The notes below the pieces were generated by a model. The model was given only the letters and a program-made list of their open reading frames with translations. It was not told where the DNA came from and did not search any database. Of a stretch of DNA of 64,000 bases, positions 42,699 to 50,419 are shown piece by piece; position 1 is the first letter of the stretch, and every line of letters starts with the position of its first letter. The translations under genes and the position numbers were made by a program. The DNA comes from CF-118 sp035934385 (GTDB taxonomy: Bacteria > Chloroflexota > Dormibacteria > Dormibacterales > Dormibacteraceae): the NCBI GenBank assembly GCA_035934385.1, contig DASYXY010000039.1, positions 5,585 to 69,584 of the forward strand, written 5' to 3'.

Positions 42699-43388
42699 TC
42701 AAACGGACCTCACCGTCAGGCGGTAACCCAGGCCTGGTACGGCGTCGAGCACCACGCCCGACTCGGGATGCTTGGCCAGCTTGCGCCTCAGCCGCTGCAC
42801 ATGCGGGTCGACCGAATGGTCGTCGAGGTCGTGCGGGTAGCCCCAAACCTTGTCGCGCAGCTGGGCGCGGGTCAGCACCCGCTCGGGGTTTGCGGCGAGC
42901 ACGGCGATGAGGTTGAACTCGGTCATGGTGAGAGGGATCTCCTCATCGCCGATGCGAACGCGGCGCGACGCGTTGTCGATCTGCATCGCTCCCACCGAGA
43001 TGAGCCCCTCAGGGCCCGCGCCGGACGCGGAGAACGTGGAGCGCCGCAGATGCGCGTTGACGCGCGCAGCCAGGATTCGCGAGTCAAACGGCTTGGTGAT
43101 GTAGTCGTCCGCGCCGACCTCTAGGCCAACGACCTCGTCCATCTTGTTGGTGCGGCCCGTGATCATGACCATCGGGCACACCAGGCCCTGACGCCGCAGC
43201 TCGAGGATGACCTCGGTGCCGCTGATGTCGGGCAGCACCCAGTCCACGAGAACCAGGTCAGGCTGGGCGGCACGACCAAGCTCGATTGCGCTTGATCCGT
43301 TCGCGGCCTCGAGCGGCTCGTGGCCCTGCTGGCGGATGATTTCCGCGATCAGGGCGCGGATCGGACTGTCGTCCTCGACCACGAGCAC
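42699..43388 (-). CDS. OmpR-family response regulator
   Basis: A 229-residue two-domain regulator. Receiver domain: Asp pair near residues 6-7, phosphoacceptor Asp49 in LVDWVLPD, Lys99 in YITKPFD. The C-terminal winged helix has the OmpR/PhoB pattern (LTMTEFNLIAVLAANPERVLT; VDPHVQRLRRKL; VPGLGYRLTV, each in order). No histidine kinase gene is adjacent. GTG 43388 gives the usual MxVVEDD start; the open frame upstream overlaps the DUF4177-like gene with no better start codon. Confidence 0.88.
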   Translation of the reverse strand: MLVVEDDSPIRALIAEIIRQQGHEPLEAANGSSAIELGRAAQPDLVLVDWVLPDISGTEVILELRRQGLVCPMVMITGRTNKMDEVVGLEVGADDYITKPFDSRILAARVNAHLRRSTFSASGAGPEGLISVGAMQIDNASRRVRIGDEEIPLTMTEFNLIAVLAANPERVLTRAQLRDKVWGYPHDLDDHSVDPHVQRLRRKLAKHPESGVVLDAVPGLGYRLTVRSV

Positions 43389-43417
43389 GCGCCGCTTGCG
43401 GCGAACGCCGACCGAGG

Positions 43418-43747
43418 TCAGGTCTGCTTCGGAGGCGCGAACCCAACGCGTCTGGCCTCGCGCTGACCGCGCTTCGGCCGTCTCATCAGGAGCACGCGCT
43501 TCTCCCCCCCATCGACGACCTCGGCCAGCTCCCAGCCTTCGCCGGCCGAGTCCTTCAGAACCTGCACGAGCGTCTTCCCGTCGGTGACCTGCGCCAGGGT
43601 CAGCACGTGGGTCGAGTACTCCCATTCCCGGCTCGGCAGCCCGACCGACGGCACCATCCGCGTGGGCGCGTTGGCGCCATTGTCGGGTGAGCTTGGGGCT
43701 TCGGGCTCTTCCGGTTCGTCCGGATCCTCTTCGGAGTGGGTGGCCAC
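43418..43747 (-). CDS. DUF4177-like small protein
   Basis: A 109-residue cytosolic protein. The first 35 residues are acidic and Pro-rich; the rest (WEYSTHVLTLAQ, GEGWELAEVV, LLMRRPKR) follows the DUF4177 pattern of a small alpha/beta fold that contains GxxGWEL. Function unknown. GTG 43747 is nine bases after a TAGAAT box, so this is probably the first, leaderless gene of the long operon running to rdgB. Confidence 0.7.
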   Translation of the reverse strand: MATHSEEDPDEPEEPEAPSSPDNGANAPTRMVPSVGLPSREWEYSTHVLTLAQVTDGKTLVQVLKDSAGEGWELAEVVDGGEKRVLLMRRPKRGQREARRVGFAPPKQT

Positions 43748-43756
43748 TGCAGTTGG

Positions 43757-43762
43757 ATTCTA
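43757..43762 (-). promoter_or_regulatory. Leaderless -10 box at the head of the murI-rdgB operon
   Basis: TAGAAT on the minus strand, nine bases before the GTG of the DUF4177-like gene and 25 bases downstream of the tRNA 3' end at 43787. Confidence 0.55.
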
Positions 43763-43786
43763 GGCCGCCGGCCCACGAGGGCCCTG

Positions 43787-43861
43787 TACCCCCGGCGGGG
43801 TTCGAACCCGCGCTGGACCGGGTTTAAGCCGGCTGCCTCTGCCAAGTTGGGCTACGGGGGC
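43787..43861 (-). tRNA. tRNA with UAA anticodon (Leu-like) and short variable loop
   Basis: Acceptor GCCCCCG/CGGGGGT, Leu-like D arm (AACTTGGCAGAGGC), anticodon arm GCCGG-CTTAAAC-CCGGT with anticodon TAA, variable region of only five bases (CCAGC), T arm GCGGG-TTCGAAC-CCCGC, discriminator A, no encoded CCA. Bacterial tRNA-Leu normally has a long variable arm, so identity as a working leucine tRNA is uncertain. Confidence 0.75.
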
Positions 43862-43877
43862 ACCTCAATTGTGCCCC

Positions 43878-44732
43878 TCAGTACTTGAAGAATCCCTCGC
43901 CGGTCTTCTGTCCGAGCTTGCCTTCTGCGATCAGCTCTTCGAGCACATGCGGCGCGTCATCGCCCTCCCCCTGCCGGTGGCGGTCCTTCATCGCCCCATA
44001 GAAGATGTCGAGGCCGCTGAAGTCGAGCAGGTGGAACGGCCCCATCGGCCAGTTGAGGCCCTTCTGCACCGCGATGTCGATGTCCTCCGCGCTCGCGTAG
44101 CCGCCCTCGAGAAGCCTGATCGCCTCCTCCGACGCCGCGAACAGGACGCGGTTGACGATGAAGCCCCAGATCTCCTTGCGCAGGAGGACGGGGGTGCGAT
44201 CGATGCTGCGCACAAAGTCCACGGCTGCGGCAACGGTCTCGTCCGAGGTCTTGGGTCCGCGAGCGACCTCGCACAGCTGCATGCGGGTCACCGGGTGGAA
44301 GAAATGGGTGTTGCAGCAGCGGTCTGGGCGACCTGAATGGTCCGCCAGCCGGCTGATGGCGATGGTGCTCGAGTTGCTCGTGAGGATCGCGTCCTTGGCG
44401 GCGTGCTTGCCGAGCTCGGTGAAGACGCCCTTCTTCGCGTCGAAGTCCTCGATCACCGCCTCGATGACGATGTCGGCGCGGGCCAACGGCCCGGCGAGGC
44501 TGTCGCTCGGGTGAATGCGCTCCATCGCCGCGTTCGCCTGCTCGGCGCTGAGTCGGCCTTTCTCGACTGAGCGATCCACGAGCTTCTGGTTCTGCGCCGT
44601 CGCGCGCTCGAGCTGGCCGTGCACCGAGTCCACGAGGGTCACGTGGTACTTGCCGCTGAGCGCCGTCTGCAGAGCGATCTGCGACCCCATGGTGCCTGCC
44701 CCGACCACGACGACGCGCTTCAATTCATCCAT
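43878..44732 (-). CDS. hbd: 3-hydroxybutyryl-CoA dehydrogenase family protein
   Basis: A 284-residue 3-hydroxyacyl-CoA dehydrogenase. The NAD fold starts VVVVGAGTMGSQIA; catalytic-region motifs SNSSTIAIS, NTHFFHPVTRMQLCEV and GFIVNRVLFAASEEA are present, followed by the helical dimer domain and a typical LGQKTGEGFFKY end. It oxidises (S)-3-hydroxybutyryl-CoA, or reduces acetoacetyl-CoA, in butanoate/PHB or fatty-acid metabolism. HFFHP replaces the usual HFFNP. ATG 44732 lies ten bases from the divergent zincin gene. Confidence 0.9.
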   Translation of the reverse strand: MDELKRVVVVGAGTMGSQIALQTALSGKYHVTLVDSVHGQLERATAQNQKLVDRSVEKGRLSAEQANAAMERIHPSDSLAGPLARADIVIEAVIEDFDAKKGVFTELGKHAAKDAILTSNSSTIAISRLADHSGRPDRCCNTHFFHPVTRMQLCEVARGPKTSDETVAAAVDFVRSIDRTPVLLRKEIWGFIVNRVLFAASEEAIRLLEGGYASAEDIDIAVQKGLNWPMGPFHLLDFSGLDIFYGAMKDRHRQGEGDDAPHVLEELIAEGKLGQKTGEGFFKY

Positions 44733-44742
44733 GCGGGTCAGC

Positions 44743-45045
44743 ATGAACGAATTCGAACAGGTGGTGCAGTGGGCCATCGACTCCATCCCCAAGGAGTTCC
44801 GGGCCTACCTGGAGAACACGATGTTCATCGTCGAGGAGAGCTCGCGCGACGGACTGATGGGCCTGTACGAAGGTGGCACCGCGCTCGGCGCCGGCCAGGG
44901 CTACCCGGAGAGGATCACGCTCTACAAGAGGTCACACGAACGGGCAAGCAGCACCATGCAGCAGCTGATCGATGAAGTTCGGCGGACGATCCTGCACGAG
45001 GTCGGCCATCACTTCGGAATGGAGGAGGACGACCTCCCCTACTAG
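44743..45045 (+). CDS. Zincin-like metallopeptidase family protein
   Basis: A 100-residue minimal zincin. HEVGHHFGMEE (His85, Glu86, His89) is the HExxH zinc motif, with a downstream acidic residue as likely third ligand. These small proteins are frequent in actinobacteria and relatives; the peptidase activity and targets are not known. The stop TAG overlaps the stop of the convergent flavin reductase in CTAG. Confidence 0.8.
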   Translation: MNEFEQVVQWAIDSIPKEFRAYLENTMFIVEESSRDGLMGLYEGGTALGAGQGYPERITLYKRSHERASSTMQQLIDEVRRTILHEVGHHFGMEEDDLPY

Positions 45046-45512
45046 CGCAGGGTCCAGAACGTGCGATCCCAGAGGATGAGCGGATTGCCTGTGCCCGTGC
45101 GCGCGATGCGAACCTCCCCGATGCAGATGTCGTGATCGCCCGCCCGGTGCACCTGCATGACGTCGCACTCCAGCCACGCGGCGCAGTCGTCGATGAGCGG
45201 GAGGCCGTTGGTGCCGAGATGGTGCGGCACCTGCATCCACGCAACGTCGATTGCCGGCGCGCGGCCGGCGAATCGCTCGGCGAGGAACTCCTGCGCCCGC
45301 GTCAGGACGCTGACGTTGAACTGCCGTGTCTCTACGACTGCTGCTCGCGTGAGGCTTTCATGGTCCAGCCCGACGAGCACCAGCGGCGGCTCGGCCGACA
45401 CCGAGATGAGCGTGCTCGCGGTGAGGCCCCGGAAGCCTTCTGGCGTGCGGGCGCTCACCACGACGACGCCCGCGGCGAGCTTCGCCAAGGCATCCCGGAA
45501 GTCCTTCGACAT
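45042..45512 (-). CDS. Flavin reductase-like protein
   Basis: A 156-residue FMN-binding split-barrel protein of the flavin reductase family. GVVVVSARTPEGFRGLTAST near residue 15, PPLVLVGLDHES and FNVSVL in the core, and HDICIGEV near the C terminus, are typical. It may supply reduced flavin to a two-component monooxygenase or act as a general FMN reductase. ATG 45512 is seven bases after TATGAT, with no Shine-Dalgarno sequence; the frame upstream overlaps tRNA-Cys and is discarded. Confidence 0.87.
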   Translation of the reverse strand: MSKDFRDALAKLAAGVVVVSARTPEGFRGLTASTLISVSAEPPLVLVGLDHESLTRAAVVETRQFNVSVLTRAQEFLAERFAGRAPAIDVAWMQVPHHLGTNGLPLIDDCAAWLECDVMQVHRAGDHDICIGEVRIARTGTGNPLILWDRTFWTLR

Positions 45513-45519
45513 TGCCGGG

Positions 45520-45525
45520 ATCATA
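45520..45525 (-). promoter_or_regulatory. Leaderless -10 box of the flavin reductase gene
   Basis: TATGAT on the minus strand, seven bases before the ATG. It lies 18 bases from the 5' end of the divergent tRNA-Cys gene. Confidence 0.55.
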
Positions 45526-45542
45526 GAATCCACTCGCAGCGG

Positions 45543-45616
<74 letters not shown>

Positions 45617-45641
45617 ATATGAACCTCGGCGGCTGACGCTC

Positions 45642-45731
45642 CTACGCGCTAGTCGCCCCGATCAGGCGATCGACGAACAGCAGAATGGCGACGACCAGTC
45701 CGATAGCCAGCCACAACCAAACCCAGAACAT
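45642..45731 (-). CDS. Possible 29-residue single-helix membrane peptide
   Basis: A 29-codon frame encodes a Trp-rich hydrophobic helix (FWVWLWLAIGLVVAILLF) followed by DRLIGATSA. Its composition differs from the out-of-frame noise in this GC-rich DNA. No good ribosome-binding site or -10 box is seen, so support comes from the sequence pattern alone. If real it is a membrane microprotein of unknown role. Confidence 0.35.
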   Translation of the reverse strand: MFWVWLWLAIGLVVAILLFVDRLIGATSA

Positions 45732-45813
45732 TCAAGAACCGGCCCGGGACTCGGGCTCAAACCTTTGCGCCGCATTCCAGGGATCACGCTTTGGGTTCGA
45801 GTGATTCACCCGG

Positions 45814-46413
45814 TCAGCAAAGGTTCACATCGAAGACTTCGGCGGTGGCCAGAGCCGGAGCCCTGCCATCAGGTGCAATGCCGTTGAGGTCCATGTAGTA
45901 GGTCAGCGAAAAGAGGCATGTCTGTCCTGCATTGGCCGGTTTCTGAGGATGATCCGTATAGGTCCTCCAGGCTCGCTGAATCGGAACGACCCACAGCCCC
46001 GGATACATGGTCGTCCCCGTGCTGTGCGTTCCGAAAGATCCCTGGATCCAGCCGGTTTCGTTTCCGCACCCGCCAGACACCGTCCACGAAAGAATCACCG
46101 CCCGCGGCCCAGCCTGGGCCGTAAAGCCCGTAATCACTTCTGGAGGGCAGGATGGCGCCGTCTGTTTCGGCGAACCAGGAAGCACGGTCGGTCGGCTTAA
46201 CGGCGACGGCGTGATCGGCGAGGCGACCTCTGATGGCGATGCTACGTCGCTAGGAGTTGAGCTGTTCGAGGGCGTTTCGGTCGGCTGGCTGGCGCCGGTC
46301 TGGAAGGCCGCCACTGGCGTGTGCAGTGATCGCAGGTAGATACCCCCGACCATGACGCCAGCCATGAGCAGAAGCCCCGCGAGCGAAGCGACTCCTATCA
46401 TCACGCGCTTCAT
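45814..46413 (-). CDS. Exported protein with Ser/Pro/Thr linker and FN3-like domain
   Basis: A 199-residue protein of unknown function. Residues 5-28 form a signal anchor; residues 40-88 are a Ser/Pro/Thr-rich linker; the rest (VITGFTAQAGPRAVILSWTV and on) looks like a fibronectin type III-like beta domain with four Cys that may form disulfides. AAAGGGG lies six bases before the ATG. Base composition is less GC-rich than its neighbours, which may mark recent acquisition. Confidence 0.65.
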   Translation of the reverse strand: MKRVMIGVASLAGLLLMAGVMVGGIYLRSLHTPVAAFQTGASQPTETPSNSSTPSDVASPSEVASPITPSPLSRPTVLPGSPKQTAPSCPPEVITGFTAQAGPRAVILSWTVSGGCGNETGWIQGSFGTHSTGTTMYPGLWVVPIQRAWRTYTDHPQKPANAGQTCLFSLTYYMDLNGIAPDGRAPALATAEVFDVNLC

Positions 46414-46479
46414 CGGATCCCCTTTGTCGCTCTATTGTCTATCGTCGCGGAACGAACCGCCCGCAACCGCTGGCTACAC

Positions 46480-46485
46480 TAGGTT
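46480..46485 (+). promoter_or_regulatory. Leaderless -10 box of the E2 gene
   Basis: TAGGTT, nine bases before the E2 ATG at 46495. TACACT at 46475-46480 is an overlapping alternative. Confidence 0.4.
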
Positions 46486-46494
46486 GCAAACCCA

Positions 46495-47730
46495 ATGGCG
46501 CTTTCTTCGATCAAGATGCCGCAGCTCGGCGAGTCGGTCACTGAGGGCACCGTCGAGAAGTGGCTGAAGCGCGAAGGCGAGTTCGTGAAGCGCGACGAGC
46601 CCATCGTCGAGGTCGTGACCGACAAGGTCAACGCGGAGATCCCCTCCCCGTTTGAGGGCACGCTGGTCAAGATCGACGCCGGCGAGGGCCAGGTCGTGCG
46701 GGTTGGCGCGGTGATCGCCCAGATCGAGACCGCGGTATCTGCCGCGACGCCCAGGACCGTGGCGGCTCCAGCAGCTGCGCCGGCGCCGGCAGCAGCACCT
46801 GCGGTGGCCCGGGCGCAGCAGGCAGCTCCTGCGAACGACGACCACGCGCGACTCTCGCCCGCGGTACGCAAGCTCGCCGCAGAGCGGGGCATCGACCCTA
46901 CGTCAATCCAGGGCAGTGGCCTGGGCGGGCGAGTCACGCGCGAGGACGTGCTCGCGGCCAAAGCGACACCTGCCCCGCCGGCTCGAACCGCCGCCTCCGC
47001 ACCGCCGTCCGCTCCGGGGGGGTTGGATGGCGCGCGCGAGGAGCTCATGAAGCTCAGCGTGATGCGGCGATCGATCGCGGACCACATGGTTCGCAGCCTG
47101 GCCACCTCGCCGCACGCCTGGACCCTGCAGGAGGTCGACGTCACCAACCTCGTGCGTTACCGCGAGGCGGAGAAGGACGGATATCGCGCCAGGCACGGCA
47201 CCGCCCTCACCTACCTTCCCTTCGTGGCCCAGCTGCTGGGCCGCGCGCTGAAGCAGTTCCCATGGCTCAACTCGACGTGGACCGACGAGGGCGTCCTGCT
47301 GAAGCGTTACTTGAACCTCGGCATTGCGGTGTCAATACCTGATGGGCTCATCGTGCCCGTGCTGAAGGACGCGGACCAGCTCGGTTTCACTGAGCTCGTG
47401 CGGCGAATGAACGACCTCATCGAGCGCGCGCGCACCAAGCAGTTAAAGCCCGAGGACGTGCAGGGCGGCACGTTCACGCTCAACAACACGGGCGCGACCG
47501 GCTCGGTCGCGAGCCAGCCGATCATCAATCAACCGCAGGCGGCCATCCTGACGACCGAGGCAATCGTCAAGCGACCTGTCGTGGTCGGTGAGGGGATCGC
47601 GGTGCGCGACATGATGAACATCTGCCTGAGCTTCGACCACCGCATCATCGACGGCATGATGGCCGGCCAGTTTCTGAGCTACATGAAACAGGGCCTCGAG
47701 GAATGGACGCCCGCGAGCATCAGGCTGTGA
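46495..47730 (+). CDS. 2-oxoacid dehydrogenase dihydrolipoyl acyltransferase (E2)
   Basis: A 411-residue E2 subunit. One lipoyl domain (residues 1-75, lipoylated Lys44 in VVTDKVNAEI), an Ala/Pro linker, a peripheral-subunit-binding domain (SPAVRKLAAERGIDP to GRVTREDV, about 120-155) and the catalytic domain with FDHRIIDGMMAGQF near residue 385. The E1 and E3 genes are not here, so the substrate (pyruvate, branched-chain or 2-oxoglutarate) is open. lipA and lipB follow directly and would attach the lipoyl group. Confidence 0.93.
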   Translation: MALSSIKMPQLGESVTEGTVEKWLKREGEFVKRDEPIVEVVTDKVNAEIPSPFEGTLVKIDAGEGQVVRVGAVIAQIETAVSAATPRTVAAPAAAPAPAAAPAVARAQQAAPANDDHARLSPAVRKLAAERGIDPTSIQGSGLGGRVTREDVLAAKATPAPPARTAASAPPSAPGGLDGAREELMKLSVMRRSIADHMVRSLATSPHAWTLQEVDVTNLVRYREAEKDGYRARHGTALTYLPFVAQLLGRALKQFPWLNSTWTDEGVLLKRYLNLGIAVSIPDGLIVPVLKDADQLGFTELVRRMNDLIERARTKQLKPEDVQGGTFTLNNTGATGSVASQPIINQPQAAILTTEAIVKRPVVVGEGIAVRDMMNICLSFDHRIIDGMMAGQFLSYMKQGLEEWTPASIRL

Positions 47731-48626
47731 GCGCACCGGCGCCGCTCGTACCCGGCGCGATCCCGCCCTGGATCCGGACGCGCGTGGTCGAGGGCGAGAA
47801 CTTCAAGGAGCTGAAGCAGCTCGTGCAGACGCGGCGGCTCCACACGGTTTGCGAAGAGGCGAAGTGTCCGAACATCTTCGACTGTTGGAGCCGGCGGACG
47901 GCGACGTTCATGATCCTGGGCGACGTCTGCACGCGCGCTTGCCGCTTCTGCGCGGTCACATCCGGCCGGCCTGGCGAGCTTGACATCGGCGAGCCCTTGC
48001 GCGTCGCGGAGTCGGTCGCGCAGTTGGGTCTGCGCCATGCCGTCATCACGTCCGTCGACCGCGACGACCTCGCGGACGGGGGCGCGGGCATCTTCGCGCG
48101 CACCATCAAAGCCATCCGGCGGCGCAGCCCGGCCACCACCATCGAGGTGCTCACGCCGGACTTCCAGGGCGACTTCGGGGCGGTGCAGACGGTGGTCGAG
48201 GCGCGGCCAGACATCTTCAACCACAACACGGAGACCGTTCCCAGGCTCTATGCGCGCATCCGGCCGAAGGCCGTGTACGCGAACAGCCTGGCGCTGCTTC
48301 GGCACATCAAGCGACTCGCGCCGGAGATGGTGACCAAATCAGGCCTGATGGTCGGCCTCGGCGAGACTGAAGAGGAGCTGCTCGACGTGTTTCGCAACAT
48401 GCGCGCGCACGACATCGACGTGCTCACCGTCGGCCAGTACCTGCGCCCAAGCAAGAAGCACGCGGAGGTCGCTCGCTACTACCGGCCGGAGGAATTTGCG
48501 CACTTGAAGCAGGAAGCCGTGAAGATGGGCTTCGCGCACGTCGAGGCCGGACCGCTGGTCAGGTCCTCCTACCACGCAGACGAGCAGGTTCCGGTTGCAT
48601 CGCGTAAGAGCCTGCTGGCTGGGTAG
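47727..48626 (+). CDS. lipA: Lipoyl synthase
   Basis: A 299-residue radical SAM enzyme that inserts two sulfurs into the octanoyl group. The auxiliary cluster CX4CX5C is Cys42/47/53 (CEEAKCPNIFDC), and the radical SAM CX3CX2C is Cys68/72/75 (CTRACRFC). The late RSSYHADE carries the Ser that also binds the auxiliary cluster. GTG 47727 overlaps the E2 stop as GTGA; ATG 47703 eight codons earlier is an alternative. It overlaps lipB by 32 bases. Confidence 0.96.
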   Translation: MSAPAPLVPGAIPPWIRTRVVEGENFKELKQLVQTRRLHTVCEEAKCPNIFDCWSRRTATFMILGDVCTRACRFCAVTSGRPGELDIGEPLRVAESVAQLGLRHAVITSVDRDDLADGGAGIFARTIKAIRRRSPATTIEVLTPDFQGDFGAVQTVVEARPDIFNHNTETVPRLYARIRPKAVYANSLALLRHIKRLAPEMVTKSGLMVGLGETEEELLDVFRNMRAHDIDVLTVGQYLRPSKKHAEVARYYRPEEFAHLKQEAVKMGFAHVEAGPLVRSSYHADEQVPVASRKSLLAG

Positions 48627-49287
48627 CACCGGCTACAGAGAGGCCTGGGACCTCCAGGCCGGCCTGGTCTCCCGAATGCGTGAGGGTCGCGAGGACGACA
48701 CATTGCTTCTGCTCGAGCATCCGCACGTCTTCACGATGGGCAAGGCCGCCAGGCCAGAGCACGTTCTTTGGGCCGATGCCGAGCTCGCGTCGCATGGGGT
48801 CGACGTCGTCTGGGTGGACCGCGGCGGCGAAGCCACCTATCACGGCCCGGGCCAGCTCGTCGGCTACCCGATCCTGGACCTGGCGCGACTTGGCATCACG
48901 ATCCGCGACTACATCGCGCGTCTCGAGGCGTCGCTCGTCTCTTACCTTGAAGAGCTGGGCATTCGCGCTGAGGCCGGGGCCCCTGGACTCACCGGGGTGT
49001 GGTCCGGTGGAATGAAGCTCGCGGCGATCGGCATCAAGCTGAACCGCTCGGTCGTGAGCCACGGCTTCGCGTTGAACTTGACCGCCGACCTCGAGTACTT
49101 CGAGGGCATCGTCCCGTGCGGTCACGCCGACTTGCGGCCGACGTCCGTCGAGGCTTTGAGAGGCGTTCGCATTGACACCGAGTCGGCAGCGCGCGCGTTT
49201 GCCCCCCATTTCGCCCGGGCTTTCGGTGTCGAGCTCGGTTGGATTGGGGCGGAACAGGTGCGGAGCGTCAGCACCGCCGTTTCCTGA
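48595..49287 (+). CDS. lipB: Octanoyl-[acyl-carrier-protein]:protein octanoyltransferase
   Basis: A 230-residue LipB that moves octanoyl groups from ACP to lipoyl domains. DRGGEATYHGPGQLVGYPI near residue 77 and GGMKLAAIGIKL near 140 (catalytic Lys) are present, with the Cys in VPCGHADL near 175. TTG 48595 lies inside the end of lipA. It completes the E2-lipA-lipB block. Confidence 0.95.
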   Translation: MHRVRACWLGSTGYREAWDLQAGLVSRMREGREDDTLLLLEHPHVFTMGKAARPEHVLWADAELASHGVDVVWVDRGGEATYHGPGQLVGYPILDLARLGITIRDYIARLEASLVSYLEELGIRAEAGAPGLTGVWSGGMKLAAIGIKLNRSVVSHGFALNLTADLEYFEGIVPCGHADLRPTSVEALRGVRIDTESAARAFAPHFARAFGVELGWIGAEQVRSVSTAVS

Positions 49288-49517
49288 GGGAAGGGCGGCA
49301 GCCTCGCGCCTTTCTACATTCTCGGGAATACCTGACGTCCCTAACCGCGTTTTCATACCGTGCGCATTCGTTTCGGCCACCGTCTGAGCGGCGATCTTCC
49401 TGGAGCTGGGAAGGCTGCTGGGGCCGCGCGCACGTGGGCTGTTTGGTCTGTTTCCTGCACACCCGATCCCCTGGCTTGTGCTGGGTTTGGGCGTGCTGCT
49501 GATCGGGTATTTGGGAT

Positions 49518-49859
49518 ATGAGCATGGATTCAAACCGAAAGCGTGGAGGCGCCCCGTTGAAGACCGCCAGTGAGCTGGTACGTCTCGACGCCGTCGCCAT
49601 GGACGAGGACGACGAGATCCTGCCCGACTTCGAGGCCGAGGTCGACGATGGCCGCCGTGTCTGGGTGACCGCCGTGCTGGAGCGGACCGCCGTGGTCGAG
49701 CCTGCCCCTGGCGAGCCCAAGGTGCTCGTGAACCGGCACCGCCTGCTTGTGGATCCTCGCCTGCTGCGGGTTCGTCACCTGGCGAGCAAGGAGGCCGCGC
49801 GGCGCGGTCGCGAGGCGGCCCGGCAGCTTCGCCTGCAGGAGCACAACCCCGCGGCTTAG
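49518..49859 (+). CDS. Small conserved protein, tandem paralogue A
   Basis: A 113-residue basic/acidic soluble protein with no family that I recognise. The core (ASELVRLDAVA, DFEAEVDDGRRVWVTAVLER, TAVVE, LLVDPRLLRVRHLA) is a small beta-rich domain followed by an Arg-rich helix. It is clearly related to the next gene at 50000. ATG 49518 and ATG 49524 are both possible starts. Confidence 0.65.
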   Translation: MSMDSNRKRGGAPLKTASELVRLDAVAMDEDDEILPDFEAEVDDGRRVWVTAVLERTAVVEPAPGEPKVLVNRHRLLVDPRLLRVRHLASKEAARRGREAARQLRLQEHNPAA

Positions 49860-49999
49860 CGGCTTGGCCCTTGGGATTTCCCGAGGACCCGCTCGACCGG
49901 CATCGAATTAAGGTTCTGGTAAGCTTCCCTACCGCCGAACCTAGCCGGCGATCAATCCGCGGCCGCCACAACGCCGCCTAGCCCGAGGAAGACCGCCAT

Positions 50000-50302
50000 A
50001 TGAACAAGACCGCCGACCTCGTATCGCTCGCCAGCATCGTCCCTCCAGCCAATCACGAGGTCAGCGGCGGCTTCAACGCCATCGTCAACGGCAAGCAGGT
50101 TCGCGTGCGAGCCGTGCTCGAGCGGACGGTGGTGATCGAGCACCATGAAGGCGGCGAGCGCAGCGTCGTCCGCAAGGACGCGATCCTGGTCAAGCCGTCC
50201 GCGGTGGCGTTCGTGCCCGGCAACCCCAACAACGGGGTCGGCCCTCGGCAGTGGCGGCGGCTTCCTGGCAAGCCCCCGGCTTCCCCGCGCCCGGCCCAGT
50301 AG
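50000..50302 (+). CDS. Small conserved protein, tandem paralogue B
   Basis: A 100-residue protein sharing the layout of the gene before it: TADLVSLASIV, FNAIVNGKQVRVRAVLERT, VVIE, ILVKPSAVAFVP, then a Pro/Gly/Arg-rich tail instead of a helix. The shared word is AVLERT. GAGGAAG lies ten bases before the ATG. About 140 bases separate the paralogues, so they may be transcribed separately. Function unknown. Confidence 0.65.
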   Translation: MNKTADLVSLASIVPPANHEVSGGFNAIVNGKQVRVRAVLERTVVIEHHEGGERSVVRKDAILVKPSAVAFVPGNPNNGVGPRQWRRLPGKPPASPRPAQ

Positions 50303-50352
50303 CGCCAGCCCGCTCCGCGGGCCCTCCCTCCTCCGCCAGGCCCCTCCCCCAC

Positions 50353-50385
50353 CTGCGCGCCTTGACGCGCAGGCTAGGAATTTTT
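50353..50385 (+). terminator. Possible intrinsic terminator
   Basis: CTGCGCG (50353-50359), loop CCTTGA and CGCGCAG (50366-50372), then TTTTT at 50381-50385. The T-run is eight bases from the stem, which is not ideal. Its place between convergent genes (50302 plus, 50420 minus) supports the call. Another hairpin, GCCCGC-TCC-GCGGGC, is at 50308-50322. Confidence 0.35.
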
Positions 50386-50419
50386 CGACCGAACCACAAC
50401 CCTGCTTGTTAAGGGCCGG

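Noticed and set aside
42699..43388. Two-component pair with a nearby histidine kinase
   Set aside because: Neither neighbour has kinase motifs; the regulator is an orphan within this window.
49388..49570. 61-codon frame with a membrane-helix-like stretch after lipB
   Set aside because: It has no usable start codon before the hydrophobic part and overlaps the start of the next gene in another frame.
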